A DNA stretch of 64,000 nucleotides from the NCBI GenBank assembly GCA_965218775.1, contig CBDCLS010000006.1, positions 2,542,001 through 2,606,000 of the forward strand. Reading direction: 5' to 3'. This document shows positions 17,501 to 24,979 of this stretch, piece by piece. The position numbers and the translations under genes were made by a program. The DNA comes from CAUZIZ01 sp965218775. GTDB lineage: Bacteria; Acidobacteriota; UBA6911; RPQK01; JAJDTT01. The notes beneath the pieces are model-generated. The model did not search any database. It was not told where the DNA came from and saw only the letters and a program-made list of their open reading frames with translations. Position 1 is the stretch's first letter. Every line of letters begins with the position of its first letter.

Positions 17501-17575
17501 GCCCCAAGGGGTCTTGCGGTATTCGCTCCTGCGGATGAGGACTCGGGAGAGCCAGATCAGAATCCTTTCCGCTGA
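14543..17575 (+). CDS. Exported YVTN/lactonase-like beta-propeller protein with tandem blades
   Basis: A signal peptide (FIRVGSWALVAAVISGLPLC) is followed by more than twenty blade repeats of about 39 residues of the form SSVAVSPDGFVFVANAGS, DDVSVFRLD. Central blades (15030-16540) are nearly identical at DNA level and alternate between ANQSS and ANAGS versions. One blade carries a Gly/Ser/Lys-rich insert (about 15533-15615). The C-terminal blades are more diverged (YVANFKSDTVSQYEI, YVAKAGSNNISQYEV). The 6-phosphogluconolactonase-like fold usually binds ligands or partner proteins; no catalytic residues are assigned. It lies 18 bases after the Oar receptor and may be a surface or periplasmic partner of it. 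Confidence 0.88.
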   Translation: MGYFIRVGSWALVAAVISGLPLCSLISEAEAQTRENTSGTTQGGFLYTVGTLSNDISEYQIQRNPQKLASQLPAGNSPGLVFVDPKGEFVYVANSDGVNVFRIDKEEDRLLIPLGAAPITGSVSSIAVAGSFLYAAQAGSDSVVIFRLDRGSGGLDRLGKVIAGDSPVSVAASPDGRFVFVANQSSDDVSVLRLDASGTLSDERRVTAGRSPASVAVSPDGGFIFVANAGSDDVSIFRLDASGTLSDKVQVGVEDGPVSVAVSRDGFVLVANQSSDNVSVFRLDASGTLVDKGPVDVGDIPVSVAVSQDGFVFVANAGSNDVSVFHLDEVRGGGSPTSRKGRADSSGQQSEAGGGALSDVRQVAAGTSPVSVAVSLDGGFVLVANQSSGNVSVFRLDASSGTLTDEVQVPVGDGPSSVAVNRDGFVFVANAGSDDVSVFRLDDVSETLGELDLAETGRLPSSVAVSRDGFVFVANAGWDNVSVFRLDDDGSLGDEVRVDTGSGPASVAVSPDPGVVLVANQSSGDVSVFRLDDGGTLTDEVRVPVGDGPSSVAVSPDGFVFVANAGSGDVSVFRLDASGILSDEVRVAAGDFPSSVAVSPDGRFVLVSNRFSGNVSVFRLDGSSGTLGDEVRVAAGDFPSSVAVSPDGFVFVANAGSDDVSVFRFDPAFGLSDQPPTGRSPQAVAVHPSGRFCLVTNLSPNDPKDALRRGSVSIHRIDSSTGALSPFTHPRFVDAGKGPFAIAIEPGGQHAYTTNLFSNDVSVFQIDEQNCVEEDKAATSCLTLTGTVPVGMTPADVKVTPDGSHVYVANFDSDSISILDRNTGQLSSKRQAPPDSGPFSLGIDSEGSFLYVANFKSDTVSQYEILQDGELMLKQTLPTCSAASADNCTGQSPMAVAVADEAGEGQKRFLYVAKAGSNNISQYEVGGDGALTSLGRVPTGAGPAAMAVDPAGDFLYLSNLGANTVWMYGIDEDGQLRLQTAAPAGLAPRGLAVFAPADEDSGEPDQNPFR
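15030..16540 (+). repeat. Tandem coding repeats of about 117 bp (propeller blades)
   Basis: Eleven or so units encode single propeller blades with recurring blocks GTGGCGGTGAGCCCGGACGG, TTCGTCTTCGTGGCCAACGC and GACGTCAGCGTCTTTCGGCT. Alternation of two blade types suggests amplification in steps of two blades (about 234 bp). Such arrays can change length by recombination. Confidence 0.85.
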
Positions 17576-17714
17576 AATGTCTGGGGCAATTTGAGGAAGT
17601 ACGGATGGCTCTGTAAACCGAATTTCTTCACTTCTTACCGGATAATTCGGCAACAAGGTGCTCATTTGTACTCACTTGAGTAAACAGTCACAACCAACTG
17701 GAAACGGAGTCGTC

Positions 17715-19301
17715 ATGCTAAAATCTTTCTCTTCTCAAAGATCGCTTGGGACAAGTGCAAGTCAATCGTTCCTCCTGCTCCTCTTTTTAGGAGCAACCTA
17801 TCTCCTCGGCGAACCTCCCCCATCCAATAGTTTGGGCAGTAAGGTCCAGAACTTCTCCCAGGTGGCCGTCAACGAAGGATCCATGACATCCTTCACGGTG
17901 CACAACCCGAGTGAAACCGACGGGATCGACGTCGATGTTCAACTCTACAACTCCGATGGCAGCGATCTGGCCAGTCAAGCGGTGGCGTTAGGCCCTGGGG
18001 CAACCGACACCGTCACCTTCGGTGATAAGAATGAAGCCTTGACGAGAGGCTGGGCCAAGCTGACTGGGGATGCTAACTTCATTGCCACGGAGTTTTTTCA
18101 GCTCTCCACCGATAGTCCTCGGGTTGGCGTTTTACCCAGTGTGGCTGCCGAACAGATCAAGTTCTTGGGATCTAAAAGCGATGACTACTCGACTGGCCTT
18201 GCAGTCCACAACCCCGATCCGCACGAGGAAACACAAGTCACGATTCGTTTTAAAAACCAGGATGGTGAGTCAGTAGGTACGTCGAATCTAGCGCTGGGCC
18301 CATTCGAATCCGTAGCCAGCTTCTTGGAAGAATTCCTACCAGGGTTGGGAAACTTCAATGGGGCAGTCGAAATCACAGCGGTACCGTATCCTGTGGCGGC
18401 CCTGGCCTTGGGGCAGCAAAACGGTGATGTGACCACGATTTCAGTCGTCACACCCGGGCTTCCGGAAACCCTAGGGGAAGTGCCTTCCTCAAACACCCCA
18501 GGTATTACGGTGAACATCGCTGCCAGCAGCAGACAGCTGCGACTGACCGACGTGGATAATGACAAGTACTGGCAGTTGAGTTCTACAAGCAACGGGCTTG
18601 CTTTTAAATTTCAGGAAGACCAGAACGATGAGGCCTTGGCGCTGTGGCTCAACTCTTTCGGCAATGTCGGAATCGGAACGAAAACGCCTGCGAGGAGACT
18701 CGAAGTCGCCAGCGGGGACCAAGATGGAATTCGAATCTCCTCTTCGGGGATTCCCCAGCTAGAGCTTGTCTCGGAAATCGATCCAAGCCACCTCTGGAAG
18801 GTGTTTATCGACCCGAGTGAGGGAGAGTTCGGGATTTTTGATAAGCTAGCAGCAGACACGCGATTGCTGATCGACTCTTCTGGCAACGTTGGCATCGGGA
18901 CGACCAGTCCAACCTCAAGGCTGCATGTCAAGGGAACTGGTTTCTTCAGCGGCGGCGTCACTTCATCAAGGAAGTTGAAACAGAACATATCTTCTCTCAC
19001 CCACGAAGAGGCGCTTACTACATTGGACAACTTAGACCCGATCAAGTTCACCTTCAAGAGTGATACGGAGAAGGATTTGCAGCTGGGTTTCATTGCCGAG
19101 GATGTTCCGGACCTGGTGTCAACCCCCGGGCGAAAAGGGATTCAAGCAATGGATCTCATCGCCGTGCTGACCAAGGTGGTGCAGGAGCGGAGACAGCGCA
19201 TCTCCTCCTTGGAAGAGCAGCTCCAAGACAGGGAGGCTCAAATGGATGCCCTGGAAACCCGGTTGGAAGCCCTAGAAAGGCTACTAGAACTAGAGCAGTA
19301 G
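17715..19301 (+). CDS. Exported protein with C-terminal peptidase S74 (intramolecular chaperone)-like domain
   Basis: I start at ATG 17715, preceded by GGAAACGGAG; an upstream GTG (17658) is less likely. About 528 residues. A signal peptide (SFLLLLFLGATYLLG) is followed by two Ig-like/adhesin-like modules (SMTSFTVHNPSETDGIDVDV; GLAVHNPDPHEETQV). Next come fiber-type repeats (FGNVGIGTKTPARRLEV, SGNVGIGTTSPTSRLHV). The C-terminal domain has SSRKLKQNISSLTHEEAL, IKFTFKSD, LQLGFIAEDVPDLV and MDLIAVLTKVVQ, followed by a coiled coil. That is the S74 chaperone of phage tail spikes and of some cell-surface fibers, which normally trimerises a fiber. No phage genes flank it, so a surface fiber or appendage is likely. 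The gap after the YVTN gene is 139 bases. Confidence 0.82.
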   Translation: MLKSFSSQRSLGTSASQSFLLLLFLGATYLLGEPPPSNSLGSKVQNFSQVAVNEGSMTSFTVHNPSETDGIDVDVQLYNSDGSDLASQAVALGPGATDTVTFGDKNEALTRGWAKLTGDANFIATEFFQLSTDSPRVGVLPSVAAEQIKFLGSKSDDYSTGLAVHNPDPHEETQVTIRFKNQDGESVGTSNLALGPFESVASFLEEFLPGLGNFNGAVEITAVPYPVAALALGQQNGDVTTISVVTPGLPETLGEVPSSNTPGITVNIAASSRQLRLTDVDNDKYWQLSSTSNGLAFKFQEDQNDEALALWLNSFGNVGIGTKTPARRLEVASGDQDGIRISSSGIPQLELVSEIDPSHLWKVFIDPSEGEFGIFDKLAADTRLLIDSSGNVGIGTTSPTSRLHVKGTGFFSGGVTSSRKLKQNISSLTHEEALTTLDNLDPIKFTFKSDTEKDLQLGFIAEDVPDLVSTPGRKGIQAMDLIAVLTKVVQERRQRISSLEEQLQDREAQMDALETRLEALERLLELEQ

Positions 19302-19437
19302 CAAGGAGTGGTCTCTTCTGCCGCTCCTTTCCCTGGGTGTTGTGTCTGAGCTACTAGGTGATACAGTTGGTCCCGAAAAACTGATCCAATTAAGATGCTG
19401 GGCCTCCGGGCAAAAGGAGGTGGCGATGGAGCTAGCC
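19302..19437. other. Spacer after the S74 gene, no gene seen
   Basis: Short non-coding stretch with the decayed C-terminal end of the minus-strand fragment that follows. No terminator-like hairpin with a T tract was identified. Confidence 0.4.
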
Positions 19438-19806
19438 CTGTTGAGCCTCACTCCCCATTGGTCCTGATCGAGGGTGTGGCGGAGCGCGGCCCACAGGCAT
19501 TGGATCCCTCCCTGGGTGATATCCAGGACGTCGGAGCGGCCTCCCGGGACGTGGCGATCGCTCACACCAGGAAAGCCCCAACCTCCGTCCGCATCGGTGG
19601 GAAACTCCTTGAGAGCGTTCTCGGGAGCATCCGCCGGGCGGTGAAACTCCTGTCCCTTGAGCCACTGGCTGGGAAGCACGTGGCTGCGGATCATCCGTTC
19701 CGCCATCTCGAAATACTCGGGGTGTCCTGTCCGCCCTAGATGGATGGCGGCCTGGATCATGTCTCCGGTGTTGTTGATCTCACCCCTCTGCTCAATGAGT
19801 ATCATG
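19438..19806 (-). pseudogene. Fragment of a carbohydrate-related (alpha/alpha-barrel-like) enzyme
   Basis: The minus strand encodes a conserved-looking piece: GEINNTGDMIQAAIHLGRTG, then a Trp-Gly-Phe-Pro-Gly block and DVLDITQGGIQCLWAALRH. This resembles proteins with six-hairpin/glycosidase-like folds. The N-terminus is missing: the frame begins at 19806, exactly where the plus-strand symporter fragment begins. The C-terminal side turns into unrelated sequence after GVRLN. I read it as a decayed internal fragment. The exact family is not certain. Confidence 0.5.
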
Positions 19807-20690
19807 GGGAAGCGGCTGAATCAGGTGGCCCGTGAGACCGGAGCGATCACCATCTCCGACCTGCTTCGGGATCGCTACGAATCACCAGCGCTGGGTCTAT
19901 TCACTACCTGCGCCATCATCTTCTTCACCACCGCCAACCTGGTCGCTCAGTTCAAGGCAGGGGGGATCATCGTGGAAGAGACCTTCAACCTGGGGGGCAG
20001 GGGAGGCTATCTGGCAGGGCTGCTGCTATTCGCTGCTGTGGTGGTGCTCTATACCGCCTATGGCGGCTTTCGAGCAGTGGTCTGGACCGACGTCATTCAA
20101 GGCATAGTGATGGTCTCTGGAGTGCTCATCCTCCTACCGGTGGTGTTGGAGCGGGCGGGTGGCCTGGAGTCCGTGCACCAGAAGCTTCTCGGCAGTCCTC
20201 CCACGGTCGTTACTTCGATTCCAGGACCCCACAATGATCTGGCCTTTGTTCTAGACAAGTCCCTGCCCGCCCAGGAGCGGCCGCTGGGAGTCGAGTACCT
20301 GGTCCACGAATCTCCCGGGCAGGGTCTTGAAGCTCTGATCGAGCCGGTAGGCGATGCAAACGCCACCCTCCGGGTGCTGTTGCCCGCTCTCCGGTCCGGA
20401 CAAACCGGAATTCCGGCCAGCGAGGTGAAAAGAATCGTGGAACAGACACCGGAGACGGCACGGCTCTTAGAGGGAGTGCACTACGCCTTCGACAACGATG
20501 GCAGCGGCGAAGTGACAGCCATGCCGTTGACTCGATTCATTCCCGAGCGGGAGTTTCTGACGGGGCCAGGTCGACATTCCGATGGTCGCCCCTTTCATCC
20601 CCTGGGTTTGGCACTCTCCTTCTTCATCATGTGGAGCATCACCAACATGGGCCAGCCCGGTCTCATGGAAACTTTGAAGTACCTGTTTAG
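19804..20690 (+). pseudogene. Sodium:solute symporter (SSS family) fragment
   Basis: The frame contains the core of an SSS transporter: GKRLNQVARETGAITISDLL, TTANLVAQFKAGG, LLLFAAVVVLYTAYGGFRAV and SFFIMWSITNMGQPGLMETL. The first transmembrane helices are missing because the homology starts abruptly at 19804 against an opposed enzyme fragment. The C-terminal half is missing because the frame enters repeat DNA at about 20690. Both ends are therefore truncated, by rearrangement on the left and repeat insertion on the right. A functional transporter is not expected. Confidence 0.8.
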
Positions 20691-20725
20691 TGTCTTTTTC
20701 TTGGCCTTGCCCTGGCCCTCGCCCC

Positions 20726-20905
20726 TAACCCGCATTTCTCATCGCCGGTCTACTACGTCGCCGCAATCATCCGCCCTGGCTGTGTTTCGCTCGGTCGGCC
20801 TCCTCGACGTACTGTACAAGTACGACTGCGGAGGCCTCGGTCGCAAGCCTTGCCAGGACAGCCCTTGCGACGCCTTGCTACGACAGGCGATGAGAAATGC
20901 GGGCT
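20726..20905. repeat. MITE/REP-like inverted-repeat element, copy 2
   Basis: A 180-bp stretch closely matching 6557-6750. Ends are TAACCCGCATTTCTCATCGC and GCGATGAGAAATGCGGGCT. Compared with copy 1, the G in the left arm (GGATTTCTC) is C here, and the partner C in the right arm is G, so base pairing is kept. It lies at the broken right end of the symporter fragment. Confidence 0.75.
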
Positions 20906-21096
20906 AAACTTGCCTGTGCCTTTGCCTTCCAAACGGGGCCGGGGCCAATGCGCGAATTGCGTGAGAGACACCGGCGTATAGTTGGATCTTGCCATTGTCT
21001 ATATCGAACGCTTTCGGTTGGGGGAACGCGAGATCAAGATTGTCTTGGGACGGGAGAGGCTCGCGTAAGAAAGAAGGCAAAGGCACAGGCAAGTTT
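20906..21096. repeat. 191-bp element with perfect 24-bp terminal inverted repeats
   Basis: The left end, AAACTTGCCTGTGCC followed by TTTGCCTTC (20906-20929), is the exact complement of 21073-21096. The interior carries no convincing gene. The ends are built from TGCC-rich units like the low-complexity runs at 733-772 and 20699-20725. It directly abuts inverted-repeat element copy 2. No duplication of flanking bases was identified. Confidence 0.7.
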
Positions 21097-21767
21097 GAAG
21101 GCGACGGCCAGGGCAAGGGTAAGGCTGGGCGCTAAACAGGTACGGGTTTCCCAACCCTGGGGGAGCGCCGCCTCGGGATTTCATCCCTGTAGGGGATGCG
21201 TACAGGGGGACACGGGAGATTGTGCTGTTGTTCGGCTCTCTCCTCGAAATTTGGCCTAATCCTGCTAACCGGTCAAGTCATTCGCGGCTCTGTCGGACTA
21301 GGCTTCATCATATGGGCAGTTGACCCGTATACAGGAAGTTCCTTGGGCCTCGGAATCGCAGGGCTGATTGCGCTTCTGAGCGCTGAGCTGGGCTAACCTG
21401 GGGCCATCTACCTAGAAGCAACCGCCCAGGGGGAACCTAAAGCCGCTTCCCATACCTGCCGAAAAGGATTCTATAGTCTGAAGTCCTTTCAGTACGAGAA
21501 GAAAGGAAAGACCATGCGACTTACCAGTTCAGGAGATCATTCCAGGCCTTTTCGCCAGCTCCCGAGCCAAACTGCACCCCAGATCCACTCTTCCAACGGA
21601 TACTCAAAGCGGATCCAGAATCCCCACCTCAACCCCACGTTCCAATTCCTGTGCTTTCTTCCCACTGCCGCGCACTGACCTGTTCCAGCTGGTCTGTCGC
21701 CAGGAAGCAAGACGGGTTCAAAGAGTCGGGCACCCTGAATGGGTGCGAAACCGATGGGGGAAAGACC
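21097..21767. other. Non-coding stretch upstream of prkA
   Basis: Contains GGCAAGGG-type runs (to about 21125), short palindromes around 21135-21200, and weak short frames. One frame (21196-21396) encodes a hydrophobic end that could be a membrane-protein remnant. A 54-residue frame starts at 21514 behind GAAAGGAAAGACC, the same leader pattern as prkA itself; its product has no recognisable features. I see no tRNA or riboswitch. Confidence 0.4.
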
Positions 21768-23699
21768 ATGGCAGTCAGAAAAGAAGACATCCAGAAACTG
21801 ATTCAACAGGACCGGAAGGACAACCCCAGCCAGAGCTGGGAGGGTGGCTTTCTGGACTACCTGGAGCTAGTGCGGCAGGGACGGGCATCGCCCAAGCTCG
21901 CCCACGCACGTCTTCACGAGATGATCAACGAACCGGGTTCTCACGAGATTCTCGAGGGCGAGGATCCGAAGGTAAAACGGCTCTACCAGGAAGACCCGGT
22001 CCAGGTCTACCACTTCTTCCAGGAGGAATTCTTTGGGATTGAGGGTACCGTCTCCCAGATCGTTCGCTACTTCCGCTCGGCCTCCCTCAAGGGAGAGGAG
22101 AGCCGCCAGGTCCTCTACCTGATGGGGCCGGTGGGCTCGGGGAAGAGTTCCCTGGTCCATAAGATCAAGTGTGGCCTGGAACAAAGTGGGAGCTTCTACG
22201 CCATCCAGGGCTGCCCCATGCACGAAGAGCCGCTGCACCTGGTCCCCACCCATCTTCGGTCCGCTTTTGAGGACATGCTGGATGTCCGCATTGAAGGCGA
22301 GTTATGCCCGGTCTGTCGCCACCGTTTGGCGGAGGAGTACGGGGGTAAGTATGAGGATGTACCCGTCGCCGAGTATCAGTTCACCGCGGCCAACCGAGTC
22401 GGGATCGCGGCGGTGCCGCCGGTGGATCCCAATAATCAGGATACTTCGGTCTTGATCGGCTCGGAAGACATCTCCAAGCTGGACCTCTACTCGGAGGGAG
22501 ACCCCAGAGTATTGGATCTGAACGGGGCTCTCAACGTCGGCAATCGGGGCATGGTGGAGTTCATCGAGGTCTTCAAGAACGAGATCGAATACCTCCATGC
22601 CATGATCACTGCCACCCAGGAAAAGGTCATTCCCGCCCCGGGCCGCCACGGCCTGATCTACGTGGATACGGTCATCGTTGCCCACTCCAACGAGGCCGAG
22701 TGGCAGAAGTTCAAGTCCGACCACACCAACGAGGCCATCCTGGACCGTATTGTGATCGTGAAGGTGCCCTACAACCTGCGTCTCTCCGAGGAGATGAAGA
22801 TCTACGAGAAGATGATCCGGCAGTCTGATTTTCAAGCTCACCTGGCTCCCCACACCCTGGAGATGGCGTCTATGTTCGCAGTCCTGACACGTCTGGTACC
22901 CACCGGGAAGTGCGATCTGTTGACCAAACTCAAGCTCTACAACGGCGAGAAGGTAGTGGAGAAGGGAAGGCTCAAGAAAGTGGACGTCCGGGAGCTCCGG
23001 GAGGACACCTACGACGAGGGCATGGAAGGTATCTCCACGCGCTTCATCATGAAGTCACTCGACAACGCCTTGTGCGAGACCGGGGACTGCATCAATCCCA
23101 TCACGGTCCGGGAGGCCTTGATCAAGATGGTCAAGGGAGCGGAGCTGGCCGAAGACAAACGAAAAACCTATCTGGAATTGCTCCAGGACACTCTTCACAA
23201 GGAGTACTTGACGATCCTGGAGAAGGAAATCACCAAGGCCTTCGTCTACTCCTATCAGGAACAGGCCGAAGAGCTGTTTCAGAACTACCTGGATCAGGTC
23301 GAGGCCTACGTCAACAAGACCAAAGTGAAGGACCCCAACACCAAGGAGGAACTCGAGCCCTCTGAGGCCTTTCTCAAGTCCATCGAGGAGCAGATCGCCA
23401 TCGTGGGCACCTCGGCGGCCGGCTTCCGCCAGGAAGTCATCGCCTACCTATGGGCCTGTACTCGCCGAGGTGAGAAGCTTACCTACCGAAGCTATGATCC
23501 TCTCCGGGAGGCCATCGAAAAGCGCCTGATGACCTCGGTTCGGGACATCAGCCGCATCGTCACCAAGTCCCGCACCCGAGATGATGAGCAGAGAAAGAAA
23601 TACGATCTGATGGTGGAGAACCTCCTGGAGAACGGCTACTGCGAGAGCTGTGTAGACGTCATCATCAAGTACGCCGCCAACAACCTGTGGAAGGACTGA
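21768..23699 (+). CDS. prkA: PrkA family serine protein kinase/AAA protein
   Basis: 643 residues from ATG 21768, preceded by GGGGGAAAG. The AAA PrkA N-terminal domain shows a Walker A (LMGPVGSGKSSLV, about 118-130). The middle contains the long PrkA-specific region with CPVCRHRLAEEYGG, GNRGMVEFIEVFKNEIEYLH and ITATQEKVIPAPGRHGLIY. The C-terminal PrkA domain follows. Length matches the family (about 640). PrkA is a cytosolic AAA protein with reported kinase activity, linked to stress and stationary-phase or spore-related regulation. It leads a three-gene operon with yeaH-like and spoVR genes, an arrangement conserved in many bacteria. An N-terminal extension in the same frame upstream lacks a suitable start signal. 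Confidence 0.96.
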   Translation: MAVRKEDIQKLIQQDRKDNPSQSWEGGFLDYLELVRQGRASPKLAHARLHEMINEPGSHEILEGEDPKVKRLYQEDPVQVYHFFQEEFFGIEGTVSQIVRYFRSASLKGEESRQVLYLMGPVGSGKSSLVHKIKCGLEQSGSFYAIQGCPMHEEPLHLVPTHLRSAFEDMLDVRIEGELCPVCRHRLAEEYGGKYEDVPVAEYQFTAANRVGIAAVPPVDPNNQDTSVLIGSEDISKLDLYSEGDPRVLDLNGALNVGNRGMVEFIEVFKNEIEYLHAMITATQEKVIPAPGRHGLIYVDTVIVAHSNEAEWQKFKSDHTNEAILDRIVIVKVPYNLRLSEEMKIYEKMIRQSDFQAHLAPHTLEMASMFAVLTRLVPTGKCDLLTKLKLYNGEKVVEKGRLKKVDVRELREDTYDEGMEGISTRFIMKSLDNALCETGDCINPITVREALIKMVKGAELAEDKRKTYLELLQDTLHKEYLTILEKEITKAFVYSYQEQAEELFQNYLDQVEAYVNKTKVKDPNTKEELEPSEAFLKSIEEQIAIVGTSAAGFRQEVIAYLWACTRRGEKLTYRSYDPLREAIEKRLMTSVRDISRIVTKSRTRDDEQRKKYDLMVENLLENGYCESCVDVIIKYAANNLWKD

Positions 23700-23743
23700 G
23701 AGAGGGTCGAAGTCGAGAGATCGAGACCCACAAGGACAGGACC

Positions 23744-24979
23744 ATGTCCCAGATCGTCATCCGTGAGTGGGAGCCCTCAGACTCCCAGCGCAACGACCGA
23801 AGCGCCGGAGATCGTACCCGTCACCGTTTCAAGGTCCGGGAAGCCATCCGCGAGAACATAGCTGACATCGTGGCCGAGGAGTCCATCATCGGTCAAAGCC
23901 GGGATCGTACCGTCAAGATTCCCATTCGGGGGATCAAGGAGCACCGGTTCGTCTTCGGCGACAACGCTCCGGGGGTGGGACAGGGTGACGGTCAGACCCA
24001 ACCAGGCCAGGTTGTGAAAAGTGATGGCGACGGCGACAGCAACGGTCAGGGGAGTAAGGGCGCTGGAGACTCTGCAGGCAAGGATTACTACGAGACCGAG
24101 ATCACGCTGGAAGCGCTGGTGGACATCATGTTCGAGGACCTCGAGCTTCCCCAACCGGACCGAAAGAATCTGCGCCAGATCCAGGTGGAGCAGCCGCGCA
24201 AGTTTGCCGGATACCGGCGCAAGGGGATTCGCTCCCGACTATCTCTGCGCCGCAGCGCCGTAGAGCGGGTCCGCCGCGTTCAGAAAGCCAGACACTCCAT
24301 CCATCGGGCCGAGGACCTCCGCTTCGAGGGTAACGAGAGGGCTGCCAGTTTCCTGGAGTCACGGTCCGAGCGCATTCCCTTCCGCGAAGAGGACCTGCGC
24401 TACCGCCACCGGAAGATGAAGCTTCGCCCCGAGTCGAATGCCGTCGTCGTCTGCATCATGGACACATCAGCCTCCATGGACGTCATGAAGAAGTACCTGG
24501 CACGGAGCTTCTTCTTCCTCCTGCATGGGTTTGTCTCCACCAAATACCAGAACGTGGAGCTGGTCTTCATCGCTCACCACACCGAAGCCAAGGAGGTTAC
24601 TGAGGAGGAATTCTTCCACAAGGGAGAATCGGGCGGAACCTTCATCTCCTCAGGCTACGCCAAGGCGCTCGAGATCATCGAGGAGCGCTACCACCCCTCC
24701 CTCTGGAACATCTATGCCTTTCATTGCTCGGACGGCGACAATTTCGAGCAGGATAACCAAAGAGCCTGTGAGGCGGCCCAGAAGCTGTGCGACGTCTCGA
24801 ACCTTTTCGGCTACGGAGAGATTAAGCCTGCCAACTCCTATCTGCCTCAAAACAGCTTGTTAGAGCATTTCTCCAAGAAGATCCAGGCCGAGAACTACAA
24901 GTCGATCCTGATCAGCAAGAAAGAGGAGGTCTGGCCGGCCTTCAAGGAATTTTTGAAGCGAGAAAGGCCGGCGGCATGA
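23744..24979 (+). CDS. YeaH/YhbH family (DUF444) VWA-like protein
   Basis: 411 residues from ATG 23744, preceded by AAGGACAGGACC. The N-terminus is Arg-rich with a Gly/Asp/Gln-rich linker (about residues 78-115). A von Willebrand A-like fold follows with the metal-site motif MDTSASMDVMKK (near 240) and GGTFISSGYAKALEII. This is the DUF444/YeaH protein that accompanies PrkA and SpoVR in many bacteria and is thought to act in the same stress pathway. It starts 44 bases after prkA and overlaps spoVR by four bases (ATGA), supporting translational coupling. The biochemical role is not settled. Confidence 0.94.
   Translation: MSQIVIREWEPSDSQRNDRSAGDRTRHRFKVREAIRENIADIVAEESIIGQSRDRTVKIPIRGIKEHRFVFGDNAPGVGQGDGQTQPGQVVKSDGDGDSNGQGSKGAGDSAGKDYYETEITLEALVDIMFEDLELPQPDRKNLRQIQVEQPRKFAGYRRKGIRSRLSLRRSAVERVRRVQKARHSIHRAEDLRFEGNERAASFLESRSERIPFREEDLRYRHRKMKLRPESNAVVVCIMDTSASMDVMKKYLARSFFFLLHGFVSTKYQNVELVFIAHHTEAKEVTEEEFFHKGESGGTFISSGYAKALEIIEERYHPSLWNIYAFHCSDGDNFEQDNQRACEAAQKLCDVSNLFGYGEIKPANSYLPQNSLLEHFSKKIQAENYKSILISKKEEVWPAFKEFLKRERPAA

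Noticed and set aside
19657..19803. Plus-strand N-terminal extension of the symporter fragment
   Set aside because: These codons are antisense to the conserved enzyme fragment and show no membrane-transporter features; the frame continuity is accidental.
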